A program made the translations under genes and the position numbers. A DNA stretch of 64,000 bases from Adiantum capillus-veneris (taxonomy: Eukaryota; Streptophyta; Polypodiopsida; Polypodiales; Pteridaceae): assembly GCA_014529385.2 (NCBI GenBank), contig CM043942.1:31396969-31460968 (forward strand). Direction: 5' to 3'. The notes under the pieces are model-generated. The model saw only the letters and a list, made by a program, of their open reading frames with translations, searched no databases and was not told the origin of the DNA. Of the stretch, positions 1 through 11,147 are shown piece by piece; position 1 is the stretch's first letter; each line of letters starts with the position of its first letter.

Positions 1-112
1 GTCTAGACCTAGATAGAGGATAATTAGAAGGCATCTAAAGTTATCATGAATGGTTGTTATACTCCCAAGACGCGCAAAGAGTGGAGCATTCATGGCTCAA
101 TTTATAATAACT

Positions 113-460
113 ATGAGGAGGGTGCGCAACTCTACAAGCATTCCTTCACCCCCTGCATAGATAGAGCTTTCTTTTGCAAAAACTCCTCTTGTATCTCCTT
201 CACCTCCAGCTACTACATGCATTGACTCACCTGAGTACTCATGGTTTGCATCGAAATCATCTTTCAATGAGCTCTCCTTCTCCACACACAGCTTCTCGCA
301 GATTTTAGAGATGATAAAAAGAGGTGGAATTTCTTCTCAATCCATGCAGGCTATGCTCAAGGAAAAAAATCAAGCCATAGCTGAACTTCAATAAGGATTG
401 GTGCTTGCTGAGTCACAATCCACAGTCCCTCACCAGAACATCATCAAATACGTCTTTTAG
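113..460 (+). pseudogene. Unrecognised reading frame with internal stops
   Basis: From an ATG at 113 one frame reads as plausible protein up to a TAG at 458-460, interrupted by stops near 158 and 392. The middle part is Ser/Pro rich. It is followed by a short charged helical stretch (residues like EMIKRGG, then AMLKEKNQAIAEL) that could be a coiled coil. I do not recognise the family. It could be part of a retroelement gag or a captured host fragment. The antisense frame at 97-285 is probably its shadow. Confidence 0.2.
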
Positions 461-1022
461 GAACGAGAAAGATAATTGCTACACACATGGGGTATGTAGG
501 TTATGGTGAGAGCTACTAGATTGTCTTTCGATAACATTATCATCCAGTGGTTCATAAATAGCTAACAATAATCATTATAAATGGAAAAAATATTCAGATG
601 ATTGTTGTAGCAATATCCCATGTGTTCAGATTTCCCTTTGACCAGAAACCCCAACCTTGCAATGCAGACACCATTTGCACATGGCAACACAAAGAGTGCA
701 ATTAAACCAGAAAAGTGTAGGAAGTGCATGATGTACATCTTTCTATCTAACAGAAAGCCGCTTTTTGATAATGCACCATGTATAGTACTCATCTTTTATC
801 TAACTACTAAAAAGTTCAAAACTATACCCTAGATCATATTTGGCTTACAATTCGCTTGTCATGCACCTTTGTTGGAGCTAATTACCCCTTTTATTCTAAC
901 CATTCCACCATCTAGTCGTTGCTCCCTTTATCCATGATCCTCTCCACCTCTTGCATTAAATCTAAGCTTCACATGGGTGTACAAGTTTAAATGTGTCTAG
1001 AGCTTTACAATCCCATCAACAT
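461..1022. other. Intergenic, no clear gene
   Basis: AT-rich sequence with short frames on both strands (562-832) that look like chance overlaps. No motif, repeat or RNA gene was recognised. The right end probably belongs to the LINE remnant that follows. Confidence 0.4.
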
Positions 1023-1490
1023 AGCTTTCTGGCATGGTTGATTTTACATCAAGAAATATGGACTAGATAGAGAGCTCTCAAAGCTAGAATTGGAGATGGT
1101 AAATGCATAAGATGCAACTCCCTAGAAGAACTCCAACACATTTTTGTTCATTGTCCTTCCAATGCATCCAAGCTTTTATCAATGGGCATGTGCTACAAGG
1201 AGCTCCATCCACTACAGCTTTCAGCTCATGAATTACTGGTTGGGGACTGCATCAAGATGGATATTCCACTTTGGAATATGTGGAGACTGGCTTACCTGTG
1301 GGCTTGCTAGTCTCACAGGATAGAAACAATCTTAAAGCAAAAAATGGAGGACAACTCCAAACCCTTTGTCATACAGTTAAAGAAACTTACTGTCTCTTGT
1401 AATAATCAGATGCAAGATGGTTCCAAATGGCCCCTTGTATGTTATCCAAACAAACCATAGATGGCAGCTTTGGAAGAATCTTATGCTTAG
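1023..1490 (+). pseudogene. LINE retrotransposon fragment, zf-RVT tail of ORF2
   Basis: One plus frame reads as the C-terminal zinc-binding region that follows reverse transcriptase in plant non-LTR retrotransposons. It shows a segment like AWLILHQEIWTR, then RALKARIGDG, a C-x2-C pair, E-x2-QHIF and a final C (about 1050-1170), then a Trp-rich tail to about 1490. In-frame stops occur near 1068, 1307 and 1458, so it is dead. The RT and endonuclease domains are not present upstream, consistent with a 5'-truncated or decayed LINE copy. Family-level identification rests on the spacing of the Cys/His residues. Confidence 0.6.
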
Positions 1491-2240
1491 GATCTACTCT
1501 AGAGAGAGATTAATTATGGCTTTTGTGTGCCTAGAACTCTAGCTTTTTTTTCTTTTGAAGGGATGCCTCTCTCCCCACCTGTGAGGTAAAGTTGTATTTC
1601 ATTCTCTCTTTTTTAACATATTTCCTGTTCTTTCAAAAAAAAAACCTAAGCTTCACCATTATGCATCTAACCGATCATCCACAACTCCTAGACTCTCGTT
1701 ATTTCGTTAGCATCTTTATGTATATTCAAAAATCTCACAGCTCCTTCGACCACATGGAAGCGCTTTCTTAATGGCTATATCCTTATTTTTAACAGCTCGC
1801 ACTCTTTTAATCACAGGAGATCACAAGAAGCACGCACATTGTAGGAAGTCATTGCAATTGGAGCAGATTGTCCGTCACAGTTGCAACAGACCGTCGCAAT
1901 CTAATTGTAACAGCTTGTCAACTCCTCGTAACACATCAAATACATATAGTTATTGCAAGGTTGGCAATCTCTCTCTCTCTCTCTCTCTCATGGTTTTTTA
2001 AATCTATACTAGGAGGACTGTTTATGATGTGTTTGTCAGTTGTTTGCTTTTGGACCATGTCTAGTTACATGATTGCATCTGCTCTCACTCTATGTAGGAG
2101 GACTCTTTATGATGTGTGTCTATGTCATGCTCATAAAGGGCGTCCTGGAAGGTTTTGATAACCGTTTGAGTTTCCTCATCAAATTGATCACCTCTGGCTT
2201 GACTAGTGATAATGGTTGCACCATATGCGCTAGTGGGGGA
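1491..2240. other. Intergenic with small repeats
   Basis: No gene seen. It holds a (CT)n tract at about 1967-1989 and a short direct repeat (AGGAGGACT then TTATGATGTGT) at about 2011 and 2097, 86 bp apart. Short plus-strand frames at 1771-2258 overlap the simple repeat and are not supported. Confidence 0.5.
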
Positions 2241-2259
2241 CTGCTTATACGTTCTTGAC

Positions 2260-4545
2260 TAGGACAGGGAGGTTGCCATCCTTAGAGATCTTTGGGTTGT
2301 TTTAACCACATGCAAAGGAAAGGCCTTGTTCCAAATGCATTCACCCATGCTTACACCTTGGAATTTGGTCGCCTTTCACAAGACCTTCACATACGTTTGA
2401 GAATTCATGATGAAATTGCTAGTCATGGGTCGTTGGAGGGGAACGTCATGCTATATATGCCGAGTATGGTGCCCTCACGAAAATCCAAAAATTTCTTAAT
2501 CGGCATCCTCTCATGGATGCCTTCTCTTGGAGCGCATTGATTGGAGGATATGCCACACATGGCTATGGCATGAAAGCCATGGGATGTTTTAACTAGATGT
2601 GAAGTGAGGTTTTCTCACCAGACAAAATCTCTTGAAGTGCTTTTATAGGAGGATGTTCCGAACAAGGGCTACTCCATCAATCTCTGAACTGTTTTTGTTA
2701 GATGCAACATGAGGGTACCCTACAAGCACTTCTCTTAGTGTGCTCAATGTAGGTAGTCACTCAGGTCTATTGGATGGGCAATGATACTTTGGGTTGTTTT
2801 AACCGGATGCAAAGGGAAGGCCTTTTCAAAATGCATTCAGCCATATGCTTGCACCTTGAAATTTGGTCGCCTTACAAAAGACCTTCACCTGGTTTGAGAA
2901 TTTATGTTGAAATTACTAGTCACATGCCGGAATGTCATGCTTGACGATGTTTTGATTGATATGCATGCCGAGTGTGGTGCCCTCCTGAAAAATCCAAAAA
3001 TTTCTTGATCGGCATCCTCTCATGGATGCCTTCTCTTAGAGCACATTGATTGAAGGATATGCCCAACATGGTTAAAGTGGTGGGCTGTTTTAACCATATT
3101 CTCACCAGATGAAATCTATTGGAGTGCTTTTATAGGAGGATGTGTCGAACAAGCCCTGCTCAATCAACCTCTAAACTGTTTCGGTTAGATGCAACATGCG
3201 GGTACCTCCCCAAGTGCAAGCACTTCTCTGAGTGTGCTCAATGTATTTTAGTCACTCAAGTTTGCTAGATGGACATTGAAGCTTCTCCATCTCCAAGCTA
3301 GTCTTTACGTTGCTGTAAGCTGATCTTTGTCAAAGTGCATTGCTACAACCTATTCTTCATCTCCAAGCTAGGCTTTGTGTTGCTCTAAGGCTTTTAGATC
3401 TTTCACAAAGAAAAAATCATTTCTTTTAGGCATCCTCTATACGATGTCGTATGTTGGCTTGATTGCAGGATATGCCCATCAACATGAAACCGAGTCAAAA
3501 GCAGCAAGTTTTTTGTTTCTACGGACTAAGAGTCTGTGCTCAGAATAAGGATATGTGCCAAGTCAATAGAATACACAATGAGCTCCACAATAGTGGGTTA
3601 CTTTAGATTTGCACATATTTTAGGACCTGCACATTGGTGAATGTGTATGCCAAATGCTGTACCCTCACCCAAGATGTTCTTACTTAAAATGCGCTCATTG
3701 TAGGATATGCCCATTATTGCCTAGGCAAGGAAGCCGTAGGCTATTTTCAACATATGAAAATGGAGGGCCTCTCTCCAGATGCAATCACCTATACTTGCAC
3801 CTTGAAGGTTGTTGGCCTTATGCAATGCATTGGCATGGGAGAGAAATTTCATGATGAGGTTGCTATTCAGGGATTGTTGGAGAAATATATCATGCTTGCC
3901 AACAATTTGCATGGAAAATCTGGTGCTGCCCATCATGGTTGTGGCAAGGAAGCTATGGGGTGATTTAACCAAATGCAAAGGGAAGGATTTTCTCCAAATA
4001 CATTCACCTATGCTTGCACCTTGAAGGCTTGTGGCCTTGCGTGAAAGATGTAGTGCTTGACAATACTTCAATTGATATGAATGCAAAGTGTGGTGCCCTT
4101 ACAAAAGCACAAATTTTTTATGATGAACTTTTTGTTTGACTATCATCTGTTTGAACGTGATGATTGCAAGATATGCCCAACATGGCTACGACAAGGAAGC
4201 ATTGCGCTATTTTCATTGCATGCACAAAAAGTTTTGATGAGCATCCTCTCTAGGATGTCATCACTTGGAGATCTGCTTATTGTAGGATATGTCCAATATG
4301 GTTGTGGCAAGGAGGCTTTGGGTTGTTTTTATCAGACATGAATGGAAGGAGAAACAGGTTGTGCTTGGCAATGCTTTGCTCGATATGTATGCCAAATGTG
4401 GTGCCTTATAAAATCATATTGAGCATAAGTTTCTTGATGAGCTTTCTATGTAAATTGTTCTCTCTTGGAGTGTGTTGATTGCAGCATATGCCAACATAGC
4501 TATGGCAAGCAAGCTATGAGCTATCACGAGAAGCTGTGATTACGA
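2260..4545 (+). pseudogene. Degenerate PPR (pentatricopeptide repeat) array
   Basis: Fragments of plant PLS-type PPR motifs recur on the plus strand in shifting frames. Examples are GCFNHMQRKGLVPNAF, LVNVYAKC, IVGYVQYGCGKEALGCF and MKMEGLSPDAITYTCTLK. PPR proteins of this kind bind organellar RNA and often carry editing domains; no E or DYW domain was seen. Frames break every 60-120 codons and no start or continuous ORF longer than about 120 codons exists, so this is a pseudogene. The 5' part (2290-3270) contains two tandem copies of about 500 bp. Related pieces lie at 14393-14465 (minus) and 16285-17100 (plus), suggesting an old PPR locus that was duplicated and broken by transposons. Confidence 0.7.
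2291..3262 (+). repeat. Tandem duplication of about 500 bp inside the PPR pseudogene
   Basis: The segment starting at about 2291 (CTTTGGGTTGTTTTAACC) repeats at about 2792, a period near 501 bp. Both copies keep the same order: a MQ-x2-GL PPR motif, an EILS-like loop with ATCGGCATCCTCTCATGG, the phrase TAGGAGGATGT, and the ending TGTGCTCAATGTA. The copies differ by many substitutions and indels, so the duplication is old. Confidence 0.7.
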
Positions 4546-5429
4546 TGGCAAGCACCTGCAACAGCAGGCCTCTTTCATGTTCAAAGGAAAGTTGAGGTGT
4601 CAGGCCAAGGGCATCAAGTTGGCAGGTTAAGCATTGGTTTGATGCCAAAAAATTTGTAATGCTTAAAACAATTGTCACAAGACGTGCTTGTGCTTGGAGT
4701 GCCTAAATTGCACTCACATCTGTTGCATGTAAAGATTATCTTGCGATTCTCATACATTACTTTATGCAGAGATACAACAATTAATTGTAGATCAAGTTAT
4801 GCAGATAACAATGGAGTAGGAGCATTGTAATGCATCGACAAAGCGTACCTGAAATTGTTTGTCAAAGCATGTAAAAGCTATTTGCAAATCCGTATTGACT
4901 GAAAACATCCGGCCTATCCACCGTGCTATGTCAAGCACGATAATTTTCCAAGACATGCCGTGCATGCCTGATCGTATTGATGATGGAGAACAGTCATGCT
5001 TGTTATGCTTATACTAACCACAGAAGCACCTTGTGCTTGATACAAGCCTTGCTTGTGGATGCACTTATATTTCTAGTACATGTGCGAGTTACACGGCATG
5101 TCTCAAAAAATTTGGCAAACAAAAAACCAAATCTATGCATACCTTACCTTTGAAGTTCAGAGACGAAGTGTAGTCACGCCATCCGAAAGCTACATCAGTG
5201 TCGTCATCGCACTTGCTTGGATGCAAGAGCTACATCACCATTGCTGCCTCGACAATTCAAATAACTTGTAGAAATTTTGTGAAAACGCGACCTTGTCGTG
5301 CATGGTAATGGCTTGCATGTCTTTGCATTTCAATTTTTTTGCAAACCTGAATTCTCTATCCCGTACCTTGTCTAGTATTGCTGCAAATCATGAATCCCAT
5401 GCCTTGGAAAATCATGGCACTACGGTCGA
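4546..5429. other. Intergenic, possible old LTR start
   Basis: No gene recognised. At 4598 the 14-mer TGTCAGGCCAAGGG matches the putative gypsy LTR start at 14284, so a decayed LTR may begin here; its other end was not found. Short frames such as 5080-5271 have no family features. Confidence 0.3.
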
Positions 5430-5775
5430 AGCCTGTGAGTAGTACTGTGGTGGGAGGGGCCTCTAGGGTGGCCCCTTGGGCACCCTAGGGTACCCAACAT
5501 TAAACTTAATATGAAAGCATGAAAAAAAACATGGCGACCTGCTGTCCAAAACTGCACAGGAGCAAATCCGTCACCACGCGAGTAAGGCTGCTCGCCTCGA
5601 GCCCTGCCCCTGACGACATCTCTCCCTTGGCCCTCTGTGCATCTTCCGATGGTATGCATGCTTGAGGCTCCCCCCATCTCCATGCTTCGGTAGATAGATC
5701 GAGAGAAAGAAAACGAGAGAGAGAAAACCATGCCTCCATGCTTCTCTCTGCTCTTTCCCCTTCCTCTCCACTGAA

Positions 5776-5786
5776 CTCTGATACCA
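5776..5786 (-). other. Primer binding site of an older LTR element
   Basis: CTCTGATACCA is the reverse complement of the plant initiator tRNA-Met primer binding site (TGGTATCAGAG). It is followed, one base on, by TGTGAGAAC at 5788, which fits the end of a 5' LTR on the minus strand. The leader of that element would run left through 5430-5775. Copia copy 1 is inserted 177 bp further right, so the older LTR is split. No coding part of this older element is left nearby. Confidence 0.5.
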
Positions 5787-5964
5787 ATGTGAGAACAGAG
5801 GGCATTGGCACCCAACTTTGGGGAACTGGAACAATAGGGATTTCATCTCACCAAATCTCTACCAGTATAGACTGTGCAAGGCACTTATGGTTTTGGCTCT
5901 CATGTTTGCGGCCATCATAATCGCCAAGGGCTTACAATTTTGCATGCAAGGCTTGCTAACCAGG
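5787..5964 (-). repeat. Remnant LTR interrupted by copia copy 1
   Basis: Inferred LTR sequence beginning with TGTGAGAACAGAGG next to the PBS at 5776-5786. It runs into the copia insertion at 5965 and presumably resumes after 11147. The distal LTR end was not identified. Confidence 0.35.
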
Positions 5965-6191
5965 TGTTGGAATTAGGGTTGCAGAGAAACACACACAGCT
6001 TGGAGAAGACGAAGGAAGCTCAAGGCACACAATAGAGAGTGTGTTACTTAGTGTGCAATGGAAAGATAGATAGCCCTAGAGTGATGGGCGTATATACAAT
6101 GCACGGGGGAAAAAACCTCCTAAAGAGGGAAAAAATGCCCCGGCGGTCCTAGTGTGTTCACACACATCACTACCACATGTATATGGTAACA
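5965..6191 (-). repeat. Copia copy 1, 3' LTR
   Basis: 227 bp, starting TGTTGGAATT and ending GGTAACA on the plus strand. It differs from the other LTR by C/T at the GAAGACGAAG site (near 6010) and by C/T at the AATGCACGG site (near 6102). It carries a TATA-like GTATATACAA segment. Confidence 0.95.
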
Positions 6192-6203
6192 AATCCCCCC
6201 TGG
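6192..6203 (-). other. Polypurine tract, copia copy 1
   Basis: On the minus strand CCAGGGGGGATT lies directly before the 3' LTR. This is the expected place and composition for the plus-strand DNA primer. The same tract precedes the 3' LTR of copy 2 at 53704-53715. Confidence 0.8.
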
Positions 6204-6266
6204 AGTGATGCGGTGAACGAGAGCTGGCACATGAGTAAAGGGAAGTGCCATGCCCTGAGGACAGGA

Positions 6267-9200
6267 TCAGTCCACAAAGGGGAGTAAGCCCAAAGCTTTG
6301 CGGAAAGCTTCAAGCTTCTCACGAGACAATGCCTTTGTGAAAAGATCTGCAAGGTTGTCCTGTGTTGGCACATAAGCCAAGCTGATCTCTCCTGCTGAGA
6401 GCCTCTCCCTGACATAGTGGTAATGCACCTCAATGTGCTTTGTGCGAGCATGAAAAACTGGGTTCCTCGCAACTGCCAATGCGCTCTGACTGTCAGTGTA
6501 GATAGTGTTGGCAGTGTCATGTCCAACACCCAAGTCAGCCATAAGGCGTCTGAGCCATACACACTCAACCGTAGCTGTGAAGACTGCCATGTACTCAGCC
6601 TCACAACTCGAAGTGGCCACAGTAGGTTGCTTCTTGCTCAACCATGATATACATGAACTGCCAAGCATGAAACAAAAACCACTTGTGGACACTCGCGTGT
6701 CAAAACAACCAGCCCAATCTGAGTCCGAAAAAGCATGTAAGTCTGGCGGCAATGATCCCCCCTTGGGATAAAACAAGCCAAGATGTAAAGTGCCACTAAG
6801 GTAGCGGAAAATCCTCTTGACAGCCTGCCAATGCTTAGACCCTGGGCTATGCATAAATCTGCTGACCTGCGAGACTGCAAACTGAATATCTGGCCTCGTG
6901 TTGCATACATAAATGAGGCAGCCAACAGCAGTTTGGTAAAGAGTGACATCAGCAGGATCGCCAGCATCATGTAGACTCAACTTCAAACCTGTTTCCATGG
7001 GAGTGGCAATAGGTTTGCAATCCTCAAGTCCAAACTTACATAGCAATGTCTCTATGTAACTTTTCTGACACAAGGCAATACCACCATCACACTGCTTAAA
7101 CTGTATACCCAAGTAATGATGCAACAGCCCCAAATCTTTCATCTTGAAAGTAGCATTCAAATCAGCCTTAAATTCAGCAATATGTCTCTCATTTGGTCCA
7201 GTGATCAGCAAATCATCAACATAAAGAACCACAATGAGAAATACATCATCCTCACGCTTTACATACAATGTGCTTTCTGTTGGACTGTTACGAAAGCCTC
7301 GTTTAACCAAATGAGTGTCAGCTTTCTCATACCAAGCACGAGGAGATTGCTTCAACCCATACAAAGCCTTCTAACATTTGCACACTTTGTCCTCTTGTCC
7401 TTTTATGACAAAACCGCGAGGCTGCGTTACATAAACTTCCTCAAATATGTCACCATTCAAGAAAGCAGTAACAATGTCTGATTGATGTACATCCCAACCA
7501 AAATGAGCTGCCAATGCACATAGAAAACGCACAGTAGTCATACGACAAGTGGGAGCAAAAGTCGCTTCATAATCTATGCCTTTTTGTTGTGCATAACCCT
7601 TTGCAACAAGTCGAGCCTTATGGCGATCGATCTCACCATCCGGCTTGCGTTTCAACTTGTAAACCCACTTCGTACCAATGGACTTTTTGCCAGGAGGCAA
7701 ATCACATAAAGTCCATGTGTCATTCTCTATAAGTGCATCATATTCTGATTTCATGGCAGCAATCCAATTTTCTGAATTCTGTGCTTCATCAAAAGACAGA
7801 GGCTCCTCAACATCATGTAAACTAGACACAGCCAAAGCATAACAATCTGATGCATAAGATGCATGGCGAGAGCCTGAACGAGTACGACTAGATAAAGGTG
7901 CATCCAATTTACTGTCACGCAAAGTGTGCACCAGCCATTTTGGCATACTACTAGCCTGCTCATTTTCAGCCCTTTCCTCATCAAGTACATCATGTACATC
8001 TGCATCAGTAATAGGCTGTTCTAAAACATTTTCAGAAACTCCCATAGGCTGTACATTTGCCTCATTGGAACTTACATTCGTATTTCCACCACTGAAAAGA
8101 GGCAACAAAGTGTCATAAATGTCCTGTGAGCTTACATTACTGTCTCTAGTACATGACAACAAGGGTTGAACAGAATCTTCCACAAACACTACATCCCGTG
8201 AAACCAAAATACGTTTTGTTTGCGGATGATACAACCTGTAACCTTTGCTTTCAGCACTATAACCAACAAAAATACATTTGACAGCCTTATCATCCAATTT
8301 TCTGCGCTGCACTTGTGGCACCAAAGCATATGCCAAACAGCCAAAAACACGCATGTGCTCAATAGAAGGTTTTCTATCATGCCATGCTTCATATGGAGTA
8401 ATAGACTACAAAGCTTTCGTAGGACACCTGTTAAGTACATAAGTGGCACACATGATGGCCTCAAGCCAAAAAGAATGCGGCAAAGCTTGACTTTTGACCA
8501 TACATCGTGCCATTTCCGTTAGTGACCTGTTTTTCCTCTCAGCAACACCATTTTGCTGAGGTGTATAAGGCACTGTACATTGGTGTTTTATCCCACGACT
8601 AGCCAGAAATGCATTAAATTCATGAGACATATACTCCCCCCCTCGATCGGAACGGAGGGTGCCCATAGTACATTTTGAGACATTTTCAGCCATAGCCAAA
8701 AATTGTTTGAAGCACATAAAAACTTCGGACTTCGCTTTAAGCGGAAATACCCACGCATGCCTGGAGTAATCATCAATGAAAGTCACGAAGTACAGGTAAT
8801 TGCCCAAGGACGGAGTTTGCATGGGCCCACAAACGTCACTATGCACAAGCTGCAACCTGCATGTGGCCCTAACTGAACCATCCTTTGGAAACTTAGAACG
8901 CTGCATTTTACCCAGAATACAGCCTTCACAAACATGTTTGATAGGTGCTTCAAGAGGCGGCAAAGAAGCAACCATATCAGATTTCTGCAAACGCAGCAAA
9001 CTGGCAAAATTCAGATGACCAAAACGTGCATGCCAAAGTTTTGCATCTGAAATAGCCCTTGAATCTGCAACAGCATTTGCAAAATTTTGTCCACACTTGT
9101 CATACAAAGTGAGCTTATACAGCCCACGGCACAAAAGCCCAGATGCAACAATTTCATCACCAAAACTGAGATCATGAACTGTACATCTGTCATCCACAAA

Positions 9201-10553
9201 TTTGACTACAAGTCCAAGTCTAGCAAGTGCGGATACAGACAAGAGATTCTTCTTGATCCCAGGTACATAAAGTGCATCAACAAGTGTGAAGGAACTGCCA
9301 TTAGCAGCAGTGAGCACAATCTTTCCAACTCCCTGAACTGGATAAGAGGCGTTGTTGGCACAAGTGACTGAATTCCCATGAGGGACAGACTCGAGAGAGG
9401 TAAACAATTCATGATGTGAGGTAATGTGCTTTGTAGCACCACTGTCGAAATACCACACATGTGAATCTGCAGCAACTGACAAGCATGCATCATGGACAGC
9501 AGGATTGTAAGTGCACTCTGCGCTAAAAGCCCATTCTGCATCAACATCAGCATCACAATCTCCTTTCACAGAAGACTCAACAATGGCTGCATTTGTAGTG
9601 GAACCAGCATTTGCAGTGGAACCACCCTCTTTCTTCTTAGCCTCTTTGGCCTTCAACTTAGGACACGACTTGATCAAGTGATCATTGGCTTTACAATAAT
9701 GGCAACGCATCTTCTTTTTGCCCTTATCACCAGAATTGCCAGACGAAGTGCTGCCAGCAGAAGCATTAGGAACAGAAATTTTGCCACTCGCAGCAGAACC
9801 ATACGAAGTGGCTGCATTACTGTTACCACCCTTTCTTTGAGAAGCAATAAAAGCCTGTTCAACTGCACGCTGCCTAGTCCTGTTTTTTCTAGAAAGTGAC
9901 TCTTGCAACAGCAATGTGCATAATGCATCAAACTTGACAACTTCAGGATTTCCTTGGGTCATCAGTCTCCAAGTACTAGCAAAAGTCTGGTAGGAATCTG
10001 GTAAGGCATCAAGAACAGTCTGCACAAGGGAACTGTCAGAAATGACTTCACCTGCAGAAATGAGTTGCTCATTGATATCCTTGACACTAGCAAGGAAAGT
10101 GTCCATATCATCTTCCTCATGCATAATCTTCGACTCTAGCTCTTTACGCAGCAAAGCAATTTTAGCCTCATTGCGGCTTGCATAAAGACCTGCTAGAATA
10201 TCCCAAGCCTGTTTTGCAGATTTTGCTGAACGGATGTGAGGAATAATGGTGCGCTTCACAGACAACGCAATCAATGCATGAGCCTGCGCATCCTTAACAT
10301 CCCAACGAGCTTGTTCTGCTGTAGGCAAAACAACTCTAACAGCTGCAATCCTTGCAGCAAGACCTGCAACATCCTCAATATCGCCTACATCTTCAGAACC
10401 AGGACGTACATCAATGCCCTGCACAATGTTCCAGACACCTTTTGACACAAGAACGTGTTGCATCATATAAGCCCACATAGGGTAGTTGTCCCCATCCAAC
10501 CTGTCCTCAGCAGCAAACATCTTGAACACATCTGTGTTGTTGTTGTCAGCCAT
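6267..10553 (-). pseudogene. Copia gag-pol polyprotein with two nonsense codons
   Basis: A single frame of about 1428 codons from ATG 10551-10553 to the stop at 6267. The order is: copia-type gag (residues 1-280), zinc knuckle C-x2-C-x4-H-x4-C (about 282-295, near 9663-9708), aspartic protease WYFDSGATKH (about 367), integrase HHCC region, then the integrase core with D in HSDVCG (about 570), D in RSDRGGEY (about 629) and E in GVAERKNR (about 670). RT follows with the YVDDLL active site (7206-7223, about residue 1110), and RNase H with DSDWAG and EAEYMAV. TAG codons at 8406-8408 (codon 716) and 7371-7373 (codon 1061) break the frame; copy 2 has sense codons at both places. An upstream in-frame TTG at 10613 is not needed. 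Confidence 0.95.
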
Positions 10554-10901
10554 GGTAAATGCTGCACCTGATGTGAAAACTGCCCGAAAATAGGAGAAAT
10601 GGAGCGGGAACAACTTGTGCTATATAGCACAAACCGTAGAAGACTATAAGGCACCTGTTATGCAGAAAACGGCACTGACAGAAAATCTGCACAAAATGAC
10701 GAAATAACCTGTGCAGTACTGCCCGTAGTGGAAACGGAGGCCGAAATGAGCCCAAATCAAAATTCTGAGCAGACCAAGTTCTTCGAGCTTTCCCAAAATA
10801 TTTGTCGACCTGCGAACGCTTGCCAAAGCTCACTGAAATCGGAGAAAGTGAGCAGGCGTGTGCTGGAGCAGCTGGCGACTAAGCCCGGGAGAACGTGACC
10901 T

Positions 10902-10913
10902 GCTCTGATACCA
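10902..10913 (-). other. Primer binding site, copia copy 1
   Basis: GCTCTGATACCA is the reverse complement of TGGTATCAGAGC, the initiator tRNA-Met PBS used by many plant LTR elements. It is separated from the 5' LTR (starting 10916) by two bases. The same site occurs at 58405-58416 in copy 2. Confidence 0.9.
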
Positions 10914-10915
10914 AT

Positions 10916-11142
10916 TGTTGGAATTAGGGTTGCAGAGAAACACACACAGCTTGGAGAAGATGAAGGAAGCTCAAGGCACACAATAGAGAGTGTGTTACTT
11001 AGTGTGCAATGGAAAGATAGATAGCCCTAGAGTGATGGGCGTATATACAATGTACGGGGGAAAAAACCTCCTAAAGAGGGAAAAAATGCCCCGGCGGTCC
11101 TAGTGTGTTCACACACATCACTACCACATGTATATGGTAACA
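10916..11142 (-). repeat. Copia copy 1, 5' LTR
   Basis: 227 bp LTR that should carry the promoter for the minus-strand transcript. It ends at ATGGTAACA, followed by the CCAGG target duplication (11143-11147). Confidence 0.95.
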
Positions 11143-11147
11143 CCAGG

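Larger units (their letters stand above)
5965..11142 (-). mobile_element. Ty1/copia LTR retrotransposon, copy 1 (nearly intact)
   Basis: A complete 5178 bp element on the minus strand. It has two 227 bp LTRs (TGTTGGAATT to ATGGTAACA) that differ at two positions (an LTR divergence near 0.9%). A 5 bp target site duplication CCAGG lies at 5960-5964 and 11143-11147. A tRNA-iMet PBS, a polypurine tract and one long gag-pol frame with the copia order gag-protease-integrase-RT-RNase H are all present. Two nonsense codons interrupt the frame, so this copy is probably not autonomous as it stands. Copy 2 at 53478-58645 belongs to the same family. Confidence 0.97.

Noticed and set aside
97-285. 62-codon minus ORF
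   Set aside because: The plus frame through the same bases looks more protein-like; the minus ORF is probably its shadow.
5420-5846. Overlapping minus ORFs of 91-131 codons
   Set aside because: They overlap in three frames, lack family features and lie in a putative LTR leader beside the PBS.
8783-9556. Several ORFs antisense to or out of frame with the copia integrase and protease
   Set aside because: They are shadows; the same set recurs in copy 2 only because the underlying element is the same.
10554-10613. Start of copia gag at an upstream in-frame codon at 10613
   Set aside because: That codon is TTG; the ATG at 10551-10553 begins a normal gag N-terminus.
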